Notes: generated by a model not told the origin, from the sequence alone. DNA of 64,000 nt from Kitasatospora sp. Root107 (GCF_001424875.1 NZ_LMCT01000023.1:186001-250000); one strand, 5' to 3'; numbered from the stretch's first letter, positions 26,571 through 36,188 are shown. Program-made: numbers and translations.

Positions 26571-26637
26571 TTCGGCGTTCCCGCGCGGCCGCGTGCGACG
26601 TGCGGACGGACGCGCGGACGTGAGGGCCCCGGAAACG

Positions 26638-26665
26638 CCTGAGGGCCCCCGGAGGGGCCCTCAGG
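26638..26665 (-). terminator. Terminator of purM
   Basis: A perfect 12-bp stem CCTGAGGGCCCC / GGGGCCCTCAGG with a 4-nt loop, 21 nt beyond the purM stop. Confidence 0.88.
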
Positions 26666-26686
26666 ACGGTGGGCTCAAGGCGGTGA

Positions 26687-27775
26687 TCAGCCGATCTGGA
26701 AGCCCTCGTACGCGTTGTAGAGCGTCGCGGCGTCACCGTGCTCGTCGGTGCGGTCCACGATGTCGCCCAGCAGCCAGGCCTCCACGTCGCGGTCCTCCAG
26801 GATCGCGAGCACCGTGTCGACCGACTCCGGCGGGACCACGGCGACCATGCCGACGCCCATGTTCAGGGTCTTCTCGATCTCCAGGGCGGCCATCCTGCCG
26901 ACCTTGGCGACGGTCTGGAAGACCGGCAGCGGGGACCAGGTGCCCCGGTCCAGCCGGGCGTGCAGGCCGGCCGGGATGACCCGGGCCAGGTTGGCCGCCA
27001 GGCCGCCGCCGGTGACGTGCGAGAAGGCGTGGATCTCGGTGGCCCGGGTGAGCGCCAGGCAGTCCAGCGAGTAGATCCGGGTCGGCTCGAGCAGCTCCTC
27101 GCCGAGGGTGCGGCCGAACTCCTCGACCTTGCGGTCCAGCTTCCAGCCCGCCTCGTTCAGCAGCACGTGGCGGACCAGGGAGTAGCCGTTCGAGTGCAGA
27201 CCCGAGGCGGCCATCGCGATCACCACGTCGCCCGCCCGGACCCGCTCCGCACCGAGCAGCGCGTCGGCCTCGACCACACCGGTGCCGGCGCCCGCGACGT
27301 CGTACTCGTCCGGGCCGAGCAGGCCCGGGTGCTCGGCGGTCTCGCCGCCGACCAGCGCGCAGCCGGCCAGCACGCAGCCCTCGGCGATGCCCTTGACGAT
27401 CGCCGCGACCCGCTCCGGCACGACCTTGCCGACGCAGATGTAGTCGGTCATGAAGAGCGGCTCGGCGCCGCACACGACCAGGTCGTCGACGACCATGCCG
27501 ACCAGGTCGTGGCCGATCGTGTCGTGCTTGTCCATCGCCTGCGCGATGGCGACCTTCGTCCCGACCCCGTCGGTGGCGGAGGCCAGCAGCGGGCGCTCGT
27601 AGCGCTTGAAGGCGGAGGCGTCGAAGAGCCCGGCGAAACCGCCGAGGCCGCCGACCACCTCGGGGCGGTCGGCCTTCTTCACCCACTGCTTCATGAGCTC
27701 GACGGCGCGGTCGCCCGCCTCGATGTCGACACCTGCGGCGGCATAGGTGGCGCCGCTGCTCTCGTTGCTGGTCAC
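26687..27775 (-). CDS. purM: Phosphoribosylformylglycinamidine cyclo-ligase (AIR synthetase)
   Basis: A 362-residue enzyme closing FGAM to AIR with ATP, the fifth step of purine synthesis. It has GGFAGLFD, the ATP-binding SATDGVGTK, VNDL-equivalent VVDDLVVCGAEPLFMTDY, GGETAEHPGLL and HVTGGGLAANLARVIP. Length is as expected. The GTG start at 27775 is used, with an AGAGGG-like site upstream. It lies 73 nt downstream of purF on the same strand, the usual actinobacterial purFM operon. Confidence 0.95.
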   Translation of the reverse strand: MTSNESSGATYAAAGVDIEAGDRAVELMKQWVKKADRPEVVGGLGGFAGLFDASAFKRYERPLLASATDGVGTKVAIAQAMDKHDTIGHDLVGMVVDDLVVCGAEPLFMTDYICVGKVVPERVAAIVKGIAEGCVLAGCALVGGETAEHPGLLGPDEYDVAGAGTGVVEADALLGAERVRAGDVVIAMAASGLHSNGYSLVRHVLLNEAGWKLDRKVEEFGRTLGEELLEPTRIYSLDCLALTRATEIHAFSHVTGGGLAANLARVIPAGLHARLDRGTWSPLPVFQTVAKVGRMAALEIEKTLNMGVGMVAVVPPESVDTVLAILEDRDVEAWLLGDIVDRTDEHGDAATLYNAYEGFQIG

Positions 27776-27848
27776 TGCTGACGGCCCTCTCGGGTCGGGG
27801 GTGGTGGGACTGGCGTGGTCTGATCCGACGCGAATGATCAGACCATCC

Positions 27849-29429
27849 CTACGGACGCCGCAGCGCGTCGCCCGCGCCGTGACCGCCGAGCAGGGACTGG
27901 ACACCGTCCAGGTCCGAGCCGGTCGGCTTGGTGCGGACGGCGGGCTGCTGCTTGCCGCCGGCGATCTCGGCCTCGAGCAGCAGCTTGCCGAGCAGCGCCG
28001 GGTCCGGCAGCTCCATCGGGTAGACACCGTCGAAGCAGGCCCGGCAGAGGTTGTCCTTGGGAATCGTGGTGGCCTCGATCATGGCGTCGATCGAGATGTA
28101 GGCGAGGGAGTCCGCGCCGAGCGTGCGGCCGATCTCCTCGACCGTCATGCCGTTGGCGATCAGCTCCGCGCGGGTGGCGAAGTCGATGCCGAAGAAGCAC
28201 GGCCACTTGACCGGCGGCGAGGAGATCCGGATGTGCACCTCGGCGGCACCCGCCTCGCGGAGCATCCGGACCAGCGCGCGCTGGGTGTTGCCGCGGACGA
28301 TCGAGTCGTCCACGACCACCAGGCGCTTGCCCTGGATGACCTCGCGCAGCGGGTTCAGCTTGAGCCGGATACCGAGCTGACGGATCGTCTGGCTGGGCTG
28401 GATGAAGGTGCGGCCGACGTAGGCGTTCTTCACCAGGCCGGAGCCGTACGGGATGCCGCTGGCCTCGGCGTAGCCGATCGCGGCCGGGGTGCCGGACTCC
28501 GGGGTGGCTATCACCATGTCGGCCTCGACCGGGGCCTCCTTGGCCAGCCGACGGCCCATCTCCACCCGGGAGAGGTGCACGTTGCGGCCAGCGATGGAGG
28601 TGTCGGGGCGGGCCAGGTAGACGTACTCGAAGACGCAGCCCTTGGGCTTGGCCTCGGCGAACCGCGAGGTGCGCATGCCGTTCTCGTCGATGGCGATCAG
28701 CTCGCCGGGCTCGACCTCGCGGATGAAGGACGCGCCGCAGATGTCCAGGGCGGCCGTCTCGGAAGCCACCACCCAGCCGCGCTCCAGGCGGCCGAGCACC
28801 AGCGGGCGGATGCCCTGCGGGTCGCGGGCCGCGTAGAGGGTGTGCTCGTCCATGAAGACCAGCGAGAACGCGCCCTTGACCTTGGGCAGGATCAGCTTGG
28901 CGGTCTCCTCGATCGAGAGATCGGGGTGGCCCGCGAGCAGCGCCGTCACCAGGTCGGTGTCGTTGGTCGCGGCGGAGCGGCCGGAGCGCGAGACGTGCTC
29001 CTCGCCCGGCAGCGCGGCCACCATTTCGGCGAGCTCGGCGGTGTTGACCAGGTTTCCGTTGTGGCCGAGGGCCAGCGAACCGTGAACGGTCGCCCGGAAG
29101 GTCGGCTGGGCGTTCTCCCAGACCGAGGACCCGGTGGTCGAGTAGCGGGCATGTCCGACGGCGATATGCCCGTGCAGGGAACCCAGGGAGGCCTCGTCGA
29201 AGACCTGGGAGACGAGTCCCATGTCCTTGAAGACCAGAATCTGGGCGCCGTTGCTGACTGCGATGCCCGCGGATTCCTGTCCGCGGTGCTGCAGGGCATA
29301 GAGGCCGAAGTACGTGAGCTTTGCGACCTCCTCGCCGGGAGCCCAGACACCGAAGACGCCGCAAGCGTCCTGGGGGCCTTTCTCACCGGGAAGAAGATCG
29401 TGGTTGAGTCGTCCGTCTCCTCGTGGCAC
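27849..29429 (-). CDS. purF: Amidophosphoribosyltransferase
   Basis: A 526-residue enzyme catalysing the first committed purine step, PRPP plus glutamine to phosphoribosylamine. A 22-residue propeptide precedes the N-terminal nucleophile Cys23 (PQDA|CGVFGVW). The glutaminase domain has HNGNLVN and GHARYSTTG. The PRTase domain has the PRPP loop VVVDDSIVRGNT. The GTG start at 29429 lies exactly 7 nt after TAGACT, so the mRNA is probably leaderless. Transcription continues into purM. Confidence 0.96.
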   Translation of the reverse strand: MPRGDGRLNHDLLPGEKGPQDACGVFGVWAPGEEVAKLTYFGLYALQHRGQESAGIAVSNGAQILVFKDMGLVSQVFDEASLGSLHGHIAVGHARYSTTGSSVWENAQPTFRATVHGSLALGHNGNLVNTAELAEMVAALPGEEHVSRSGRSAATNDTDLVTALLAGHPDLSIEETAKLILPKVKGAFSLVFMDEHTLYAARDPQGIRPLVLGRLERGWVVASETAALDICGASFIREVEPGELIAIDENGMRTSRFAEAKPKGCVFEYVYLARPDTSIAGRNVHLSRVEMGRRLAKEAPVEADMVIATPESGTPAAIGYAEASGIPYGSGLVKNAYVGRTFIQPSQTIRQLGIRLKLNPLREVIQGKRLVVVDDSIVRGNTQRALVRMLREAGAAEVHIRISSPPVKWPCFFGIDFATRAELIANGMTVEEIGRTLGADSLAYISIDAMIEATTIPKDNLCRACFDGVYPMELPDPALLGKLLLEAEIAGGKQQPAVRTKPTGSDLDGVQSLLGGHGAGDALRRP

Positions 29430-29436
29430 ATCTTCG

Positions 29437-29442
29437 AGTCTA
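29437..29442 (-). promoter_or_regulatory. -10 box of purF (leaderless)
   Basis: TAGACT on the reverse strand is followed by 7 nt and then the purF GTG, placing the transcription start at or next to the start codon. No other feature is seen in the 29443-29648 gap. Confidence 0.6.
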
Positions 29443-29648
29443 GGGCAGTTCCGTACGCCTTCCCGAACAGCGGCCGGGTGCGCAATTGGCCGATCCGATA
29501 GCAACGCGCGTAGACAAAACCCCTTACCGCTCCGGCGCTTTTCTCGGCAACAATTCGTTGAATGTGCCTCGGGCCTTGCCGCATCCGGACTGCGACCCGG
29601 TCGGCGGGCTGACGGGCCGTCGGACGGCGGCCCCGGACGTGACGCTGC

Positions 29649-30473
29649 TCACGCGAGCGGCAGCAGCAGCTGCCACACCGCCGGATGGACGGTCCAGACC
29701 CGCGACCGGACCGGGCCGACCCGGCAGCCGTCCGCCTGGTAGCCGAACCCCCGGCCGGTCACCGAGAGACGGGTGGCCCGGACCGTACGTGGGCCCCCGG
29801 CCAGCTGGAGCAGCAGCTCCATCTCGCCGGAACCGGCGGAGAGAGCGGCCTGCAGCCGGTGCACCGGCTCGTCCAGGTCCACCAGCAGCCGGCCGTCCGC
29901 CTCGACCCGGAGCCGGGGCTCGTCGGAACCGAGTGAGGTCCCCTGCTCGGCCGCAGCCAGTTTCGCCCATAGCGAACGCAGTCCGGCCGGGCGGCCCGCG
30001 GTGTGGGTGTGGATGCTGACTCCGCCGAACGCCACCCCGCCGCCGTCGTCCACCAGCAGGTCGAGCTTGCGGGCGGCGCCGTGCAGGACCGCCCTGGCGG
30101 CCGCCACCGGCTGCGCGGGAACACCCAGCGACCGGCCGGCGGCCACCGCCTCGGGCCGGCCGACCGGGACCAGGCCGACCGGGTCGGTGCCCAGCTCACG
30201 CTGCCGGTGCAGGGCCTGCAGCACTCGTTGCAGCGCCAGATCAGAACCGATCACAACCGGACGGCGGCGGCCTCGATGAGCCAGCACCCGGTCCAGTTCG
30301 GATGGGCTCTCCGGCAGTGCGACCTTCACGTCCGCACCCCCGCTGAGCACGTCCCGGGCGATCCGGACCGACTCGCCGTCGGCCTGCCGGGCCGTCGGGT
30401 CGACCAGGACCAGCAGCTGACCAGGGGCGTCCGGATCGACGGCGCGGTCTTCGGGCGTGGACAGCGACGACAC
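29649..30473 (-). CDS. Degenerate diacylglycerol-kinase-like protein
   Basis: A 274-residue protein with the two-domain layout of the DAG/sphingosine kinase (NAD kinase-like) fold: LLVLVDPTAR at the N-terminus, PVGLVPVGRPEAVAAGRSLGVP in the position of the GTxNDFA segment, and a beta-rich C-domain (VDDGGGVAFGGVSIHT). The diagnostic GGDGT loop is replaced by VVIGSDLALQRVLQAL, so ATP binding and catalysis are doubtful. Its position next to purA is conserved in streptomycetes. The GTG follows GAAGGA by 7 nt. Confidence 0.6.
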   Translation of the reverse strand: MSSLSTPEDRAVDPDAPGQLLVLVDPTARQADGESVRIARDVLSGGADVKVALPESPSELDRVLAHRGRRRPVVIGSDLALQRVLQALHRQRELGTDPVGLVPVGRPEAVAAGRSLGVPAQPVAAARAVLHGAARKLDLLVDDGGGVAFGGVSIHTHTAGRPAGLRSLWAKLAAAEQGTSLGSDEPRLRVEADGRLLVDLDEPVHRLQAALSAGSGEMELLLQLAGGPRTVRATRLSVTGRGFGYQADGCRVGPVRSRVWTVHPAVWQLLLPLA

Positions 30474-30494
30474 GACCGGTCCTTCCTCAGGTAA

Positions 30495-31883
<1,389 letters not shown>

Positions 31884-31893
31884 TCGGGCAGCA

Positions 31894-31938
31894 GAACGGC
31901 GAAGGGCCCCGCGCGGTGCGTGGGGCCCTTCGCCGTTC
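31894..31938. terminator. Terminator between purA and the TetR receptor
   Basis: A near-perfect stem of about 20 bp: GAACGGCGAAGGGCCCC and GGGGCCCTTCGCCGTTC pair, with CGC/GCG closing a short loop. It serves both convergent genes. Confidence 0.92.
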
Positions 31939-31950
31939 TCCGGGTCCGGG

Positions 31951-32598
31951 TCAGGCGCGCAGCGGGAGCAGCACCAGCTCCCGGACCTCGCGCCAGCGCT
32001 CGCGCAGGTCGGCGCGGTCGTACAGGGTGGCCGAGATGTGCTGCATGCCGAAGAAGGTCGAGACGATGGTGCGGGCGGCGGCGCCCGGGTCCACGTCGGG
32101 GCGCAGTTCGCCCTGTTCGAGGGCCTGGCCGAGCAAGTCGGCGAGCAGTTCGATCCAGCCGATGTACGGGGTCGGCAGCGGCAGTCCGATCAGGATGGAC
32201 TCCAGTTGGAGCCGGGCTCCGGCCTGCACCACCACGTCCTCGGCGAACGCCTCGGCGGCGCCGTCCACCATCGCCAGCACGGTGCCGAACGGGCCGGCCT
32301 GCTGGGCCCTGGCGCGCTCCAGCAGGGCGGGCCAGCGGGTGTAGTGGGCCTCCACCACGGCGACCGCGAGGACGTCCTTGCCGGGGAAGTGGAAGTAGAC
32401 GGCTCCCTTGGTCATCTTGGCCGCGGCCGCCACGTCCTGGACCGAGGTGCCGTGGAAGCCGCGAGCTGCGAACAGCTCTGCGGCGCAGTTCAGGACCAGC
32501 TCCCGGGTCCGCTGGGCACGGTCCTGCCGGAGGTCGGGACTGCGGCGGGCGCTGGGCGGGGTGCTCTCCCAGCCTGCGAGCTTCGGTGCGTCTTCCAC
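31951..32598 (-). CDS. TetR-family gamma-butyrolactone receptor-like regulator
   Basis: A 215-residue regulator. The HTH segment AAELFAARGFHGTSVQDVAAAAKMTKGAVYFHFPGKDVLAVAVVEAHYTRW is characteristic of ArpA/ScbR-type receptors, and the C-domain WIELLADLLGQALEQGELRPDVDP matches that subgroup. Such proteins repress pathway genes until a gamma-butyrolactone binds. The GTG at 32598 (GGAAGG 8 nt upstream) gives the usual receptor length. Operator 32663-32686 lies over its promoter. It is divergent from the AfsA homologue, the usual receptor-synthase pairing. Confidence 0.88.
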   Translation of the reverse strand: MEDAPKLAGWESTPPSARRSPDLRQDRAQRTRELVLNCAAELFAARGFHGTSVQDVAAAAKMTKGAVYFHFPGKDVLAVAVVEAHYTRWPALLERARAQQAGPFGTVLAMVDGAAEAFAEDVVVQAGARLQLESILIGLPLPTPYIGWIELLADLLGQALEQGELRPDVDPGAAARTIVSTFFGMQHISATLYDRADLRERWREVRELVLLPLRA

Positions 32599-32662
32599 GC
32601 TGTGGGCCTTCCGGTGGTGCGTTCTGCTCTGTCGCCGAGGGTATCCCCGGGTGGGGCATTGC

Positions 32663-32686
32663 AATATACATCCCGGCAGGTATATT
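32663..32686. promoter_or_regulatory. ARE-like operator over the receptor promoter
   Basis: AATATAC (32663-32669) and GTATATT (32680-32686) are perfect 7-bp inverted repeats, and 10 of 12 positions pair over the 24-bp site. The TATATT half can be the -10 box in either direction. On the reverse strand it shares 16 of 21 positions with the site at 34665-34685. Confidence 0.75.
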
Positions 32687-32986
32687 TTTGCCCAGCGCCG
32701 AACGTGATCACCAAGTCACTCAGGCGTACCGAGGAGTCGGGCCAGGTCATCGCCATCGGCACAGTGACCGCCCCACTCGGCCGGGGACTCGCAGTCCAGC
32801 CGGCCGACACCCGCACGACGAGCCGTCCGTACAGCGGACCAGCCACGACCCGTGCCGCACCGCCCGGCCCGCAGCCGGAACATTCCGCTCGGAATACCCA
32901 CCCTGCCCGCTCCCGGTCGCGCAACGGCGCCCGACCGCCCGGACAGGCCTTGTAGCTCATGGAATTCCCAAGGGGAGGGTTCGTCC

Positions 32987-33928
32987 ATGTCGCCTGCCAC
33001 CACCACCTGCGCACCATCCGTACCGGCCGCGATCGGAGCGGCCGCGGGGGCCGACTCCGCCCGCCGGCCGCTCACCTTCGACCGGCCCGTGCCGCGGGCC
33101 AGCGTGCACAAGAGCGCCGACCGCGAGGTGCTGATCACCGACGCACGGCGGCTGACCGGGGACCGGTACGCGATCGCCGCCCGCTGGTCCAGGAACCACC
33201 TGCTCGGCCACCGCCCGGAGGCGCTGACCAGCGATCCGCTGCTGCTGGTGGAGACCGTCCGGCAGGCCGCGATCCACCTGGCGCACCGCTTCCTGGACGT
33301 CCCGGCCGGTCATCCCTTCGTGATGCAGGACCTGGACTTCGAGCTCCTCGGCGACCGGCTCCCGGGCGGCGGCCGGGCCGGGCTACCGGTGCTGCTGGAC
33401 GCCACCTGCGTGCGCCGGATCACCGGGCGGCGGTTCCGGTTCGCGCTGGAGGCCACCCTGCTGGTGGACGGGGTGCGCTGCGCCCGGATGGGGGTCCGCT
33501 GGGAGGTGCTGCCGCCCGGGCCGTACGCGCTGCTGCGCGAGCGGGCCGGCCGCCGGGCCGGGGCCGCGCCGGTCGGCCGTCCGCTGCCGCCGGACCGCCG
33601 CGACGTCGTACTGGCCGACGATCCGGCACTGCCGCAAGGGAGTTGGCGGCTGCTCGCCGACCCCACCCACCCGGTGCTGTTCGACCACCCGTGCGACCAC
33701 GTGCCCGGCACCGTACTGCTGGAGGCGCTCCGCCAGGCCGCCGCCAGGACCGTGCCCGGCTGGTCGCCGACCGACGGGCGGCTGGTCTTCCACTCCTTCG
33801 GCGAGCACGGCCGGGAGCTGACCGTCTCGGCCCGGGTCGAGGACGGCCGGATCCTCACCCTGGCCACCCAGGACGGCCGCCAGGTCGCCTCCGCGCTGTT
33901 CGACGCCCGGACCGTGACCTCGTGCTGA
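32987..33928 (+). CDS. AfsA-family gamma-butyrolactone synthase
   Basis: A 313-residue A-factor-synthase homologue, about the length of AfsA/ScbA. It contains two AfsA hotdog repeats: around VHKSADREVLITD...RNHLLGHRPEALTSDPLLLVETVRQA and around DHVPGTVLLEALRQAAARTV. The family condenses a beta-ketoacyl chain from ACP with dihydroxyacetone phosphate in the cytosol. ATG 32987 follows AGGGGAGGG by 7 nt. The ~300-bp region upstream (32687-32986) carries a small palindrome at 32882-32895 and no gene. The stop overlaps the start of the HAD gene. Confidence 0.92.
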   Translation: MSPATTTCAPSVPAAIGAAAGADSARRPLTFDRPVPRASVHKSADREVLITDARRLTGDRYAIAARWSRNHLLGHRPEALTSDPLLLVETVRQAAIHLAHRFLDVPAGHPFVMQDLDFELLGDRLPGGGRAGLPVLLDATCVRRITGRRFRFALEATLLVDGVRCARMGVRWEVLPPGPYALLRERAGRRAGAAPVGRPLPPDRRDVVLADDPALPQGSWRLLADPTHPVLFDHPCDHVPGTVLLEALRQAAARTVPGWSPTDGRLVFHSFGEHGRELTVSARVEDGRILTLATQDGRQVASALFDARTVTSC

Positions 33929-34614
33929 CGGAACGTCGGACGGACACCCGCTGCGATCGGCGCGGCCGGGGCCGTCGGGTGGCGACCGGCCAGGCGGTCG
34001 CCTTCTTCGACGTGGACGAGACGCTGATCGCCGCCAAGAGCATGGTCGCCTTCTGGCAGCACTGGGCGCCGGACCGCCCGGACGAGCTGGTCACGCTGCT
34101 CACCGGGCCGCTCACCAGGGCCGAGCGGAACCGGGCGTACTTCCGGCTGTTCGCCGGGGTGCCCGCGGACCGGCTGCGGGCGGCCGGCCAGGACTGGTAC
34201 CGGAGCTTCCGGACCGGGCCTGACGCCTTCCTGCCCGGCTCGGTGGCCGCCCTGCGCGGGCATCTGACGGCCGGTCACCGGATCGCACTGGTCTCCGGCT
34301 CCTGCCGGGAACTGCTGGCCCCGCTGGCCGAGGAGCTGGGGGCGGAGCTGATCCTGTGCACCGAACCCGAGCTGGACCGGACCGGCCGGCTGACCGGTGA
34401 GGTGGCGGAGCCGATGATCGGCGAGGCCAAGGCAGCCGCGGTCCGCCGGACCATCGCCGCCCTCGGCCTGCGGACGGCGGACTGCTACGCCTACGGGGAC
34501 GACGCCACCGACCTGCCGATGCTGCTCGCGGTGGGCCACCCGGTCGCGGTCGGCACCGACGCCGGCCTGGCGGAGCAGGCGGCCCGGGCCGGCTGGCGGG
34601 TGCTGGGGAACTGA
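33922..34614 (+). CDS. HAD-IB family phosphatase, coupled to afsA-like gene
   Basis: A 230-residue HAD-superfamily hydrolase. It has motif I FFDVDETL (nucleophile and acid Asp30/Asp32), motif II LVSGSCREL, Lys in EAKAAAVRR and motif IV YGDDATDLPML. The GTG at 33922 overlaps the afsA-like stop by 7 nt; a GTG at 33979 is a plausible alternative. Butyrolactone synthesis needs removal of the glycerol-derived phosphate, and in the methylenomycin furan system a phosphatase (MmfP) accompanies the AfsA homologue MmfL. The same job is inferred here. Confidence 0.82.
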   Translation: MLTERRTDTRCDRRGRGRRVATGQAVAFFDVDETLIAAKSMVAFWQHWAPDRPDELVTLLTGPLTRAERNRAYFRLFAGVPADRLRAAGQDWYRSFRTGPDAFLPGSVAALRGHLTAGHRIALVSGSCRELLAPLAEELGAELILCTEPELDRTGRLTGEVAEPMIGEAKAAAVRRTIAALGLRTADCYAYGDDATDLPMLLAVGHPVAVGTDAGLAEQAARAGWRVLGN

Positions 34615-34664
34615 AGGGCGGCGGCTCCGGACCTCGGGGTCGCCGCTCACCCGGCCTCCAAAAA

Positions 34665-34685
34665 ATACCTTCCCGTGGGTATATT
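34665..34685 (+). promoter_or_regulatory. ARE-like operator upstream of the pathway regulator
   Basis: ATACC (34665-34669) and GGTAT (34678-34682) form a dyad, and TATATT (34680-34685) is a good -10 box. The site matches the receptor-promoter operator in sequence and in orientation relative to its downstream gene. The receptor probably controls this gene. Confidence 0.72.
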
Positions 34686-34720
34686 AATGACGGCCCATCA
34701 AGGACCGGAGGAGGACCGCC

Positions 34721-34756
34721 ATGCATGTCCGAGCGGACGGAGCGGAACGAAGATGA
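34721..34756 (+). CDS. Candidate 11-codon leader peptide
   Basis: An ATG placed 6 nt after the strong site GGAGGAGG opens MHVRADGAERR. Its TGA overlaps the ATG of the regulator (ATGA at 34753-34756). The regulator has no comparable ribosome site of its own, so translation may depend on this leader through coupling. It is short and unconfirmed. Confidence 0.4.
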   Translation: MHVRADGAERR

Positions 34757-35730
34757 ACAGCACGCTCGACCTGGCCTGCCTGGGCATCGGCCCGGACGCC
34801 CTCCGGGTCTACCTGCACCTGCTCGACCACCCGCGCTGCACCGACCTGCCCGGCGAGAGCGGCCTGACGACCGGAGCGTCCGAGCAGGCGCTCACGGTGC
34901 TGGCCGGGCACGGGCTGGTGCACCCCGGTCCCGATGACGGCCCGTGGGCCGTCATCGACCCCGCCGGCGCGGTGGAGCGGCTGATCGAGCGTCGGTTCAC
35001 CCAGCTCAACGACGACCTGCGCCGGGTCGCCGCCGTCCGTTCCGTGCTGCCGGAGCTCTGCGCCGCCTTCCGGGACGGGCACCGGGACGAGCCGCCGGTG
35101 GAGATCGAACGGCTGGAGGGGGTGGCCGAGGTCCGGTCCCGCCTGGACGACCTCGCCTTCTTCGCCCGGCACGAGGTACTGGCGCTGCAGCCCTCGTACT
35201 CCCCCGAGATGATCGCGGTGGCCCGGCCGCTCGACCTGCGCTGCCTGCGCCGGGGCGTCGGCCTGCGGACCGTGGTGAGCCAGGAGGCCGCCGAGCACCC
35301 GGTGACCCACGCCTACCTGCGCGAACTGTCCGGGCTCGGGGCCCGGATCCGGGTCAGCGACCGCGCGGTGGAGCGGCTGGTCGCGTACGACGAGGAGGTC
35401 GCCGTGGTGCCGGTGGACCCGCGGCGGAGCGCGCGCGGCGCGCTGGTGATCCGTCAGCCCGGGCTGGTCTCCAGCATGGTGCGGCTGTTCGAGGAGATCT
35501 GGTCCTCGGCGTACGACCTGGAGGGGCCGACCGCCGCCGGTCCGCTCAGCGCGGCCGACCGGGAGGTGCTGCGGATTCTGTGCGCGGTGGACAAGGACGA
35601 GATCGGCGCCCGGCAGATGGGGGTCTCGCTGCGGACCTTCCGCCGCTACGTGGCCGATCTGATGCTCCGCCTGAACGCGGCCAACCGGTTCCACGCCGCC
35701 ATGCTCGCCAAGGAGGCGGGCTGGATCTAG
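34753..35730 (+). CDS. TrmB-like/LuxR-type HTH transcriptional regulator
   Basis: A 325-residue regulator. The N-terminus (CLGIGPDALRVYLHLLDHP) is a TrmB/LuxR-associated winged-helix segment, the middle has a PLD-like sensor portion, and the C-terminal ~60 residues (LSAADREVLRILCAVDKDEIGARQMGVSLRTFRRYVADLM) form a LuxR-type HTH. It is a likely activator of the adjacent biosynthetic operon. An in-frame ATG at 34687 is unlikely because it lies at the predicted -10/+1. The promoter overlaps the ARE-like site, suggesting control by the butyrolactone receptor. Confidence 0.8.
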   Translation: MNSTLDLACLGIGPDALRVYLHLLDHPRCTDLPGESGLTTGASEQALTVLAGHGLVHPGPDDGPWAVIDPAGAVERLIERRFTQLNDDLRRVAAVRSVLPELCAAFRDGHRDEPPVEIERLEGVAEVRSRLDDLAFFARHEVLALQPSYSPEMIAVARPLDLRCLRRGVGLRTVVSQEAAEHPVTHAYLRELSGLGARIRVSDRAVERLVAYDEEVAVVPVDPRRSARGALVIRQPGLVSSMVRLFEEIWSSAYDLEGPTAAGPLSAADREVLRILCAVDKDEIGARQMGVSLRTFRRYVADLMLRLNAANRFHAAMLAKEAGWI

Positions 35731-35735
35731 CGGCT

Positions 35736-35751
35736 GGCCGACCGGTCGGCC
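35736..35751. terminator. Hairpin after the regulator gene
   Basis: GGCCGA CCGG TCGGCC is a perfect palindrome starting 5 nt after the stop codon. The convergent gap 35752-35939 also contains a CAGC-AA-GCTG motif at 35893. Confidence 0.6.
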
Positions 35752-35939
35752 GCGCTCGGTCCGTTACTCCCAGCCGTTGCCGTGGTCCATTTCGCTCCCC
35801 CGTTCGTCCGTGACGTGCCGTCACGTCGGGTCCGTTGCCCGACTACGTCAAGTCTGCCGCCCCGGCGGGTGGCTCGGACGGGTCGTGGTCACCAGCAAGC
35901 TGCCAGCGGGCGACATCTTGGTGCCAGCCCGGCGGACGT

Positions 35940-36188
35940 TCACCGCTCGGCCAGCCGCCAGGTCCGCAGCGCCGGGTCGGCCAGCGCCCGGGCGACCTCG
36001 GCCCGGAGCGCGGTCAGGCTGGGGGCGTACCCGGTCAGCTCCAGCAGGCCGGTGGCCGGCGCGCGATGGACGGTCCGCCACCGGGGCGGCAGGTGGGCCA
36101 GCAGCCGGACCGCACCGATCGGGGCGACCCCGGCGGCCAGTGCGTCCTCGGTCCCGACCAGCACCCGGTACGGCGTAGTGCTCTCCAT
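35940..36188 (-). CDS. Small orphan protein at the end of the biosynthetic operon
   Basis: An 82-residue protein from ATG 36188, which overlaps the thioesterase stop by one base (TGATG). The sequence (STTPYRVLVGTEDALAAGV, LLELTGYAPSLTALRAEV) shows no motif, signal peptide or membrane segment that I recognise. The tight coupling makes it a genuine pathway gene, perhaps a small accessory or scaffold protein. A TTG three nt upstream could also start it. Confidence 0.6.
   Translation of the reverse strand: MESTTPYRVLVGTEDALAAGVAPIGAVRLLAHLPPRWRTVHRAPATGLLELTGYAPSLTALRAEVARALADPALRTWRLAER

Noticed and set aside
34687-34752. In-frame upstream ATG (34687) as the start of the pathway regulator
   Set aside because: It falls right behind the TATATT -10 box, so the transcript would start downstream of it. 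The leader-peptide and ATG 34753 arrangement fits better.
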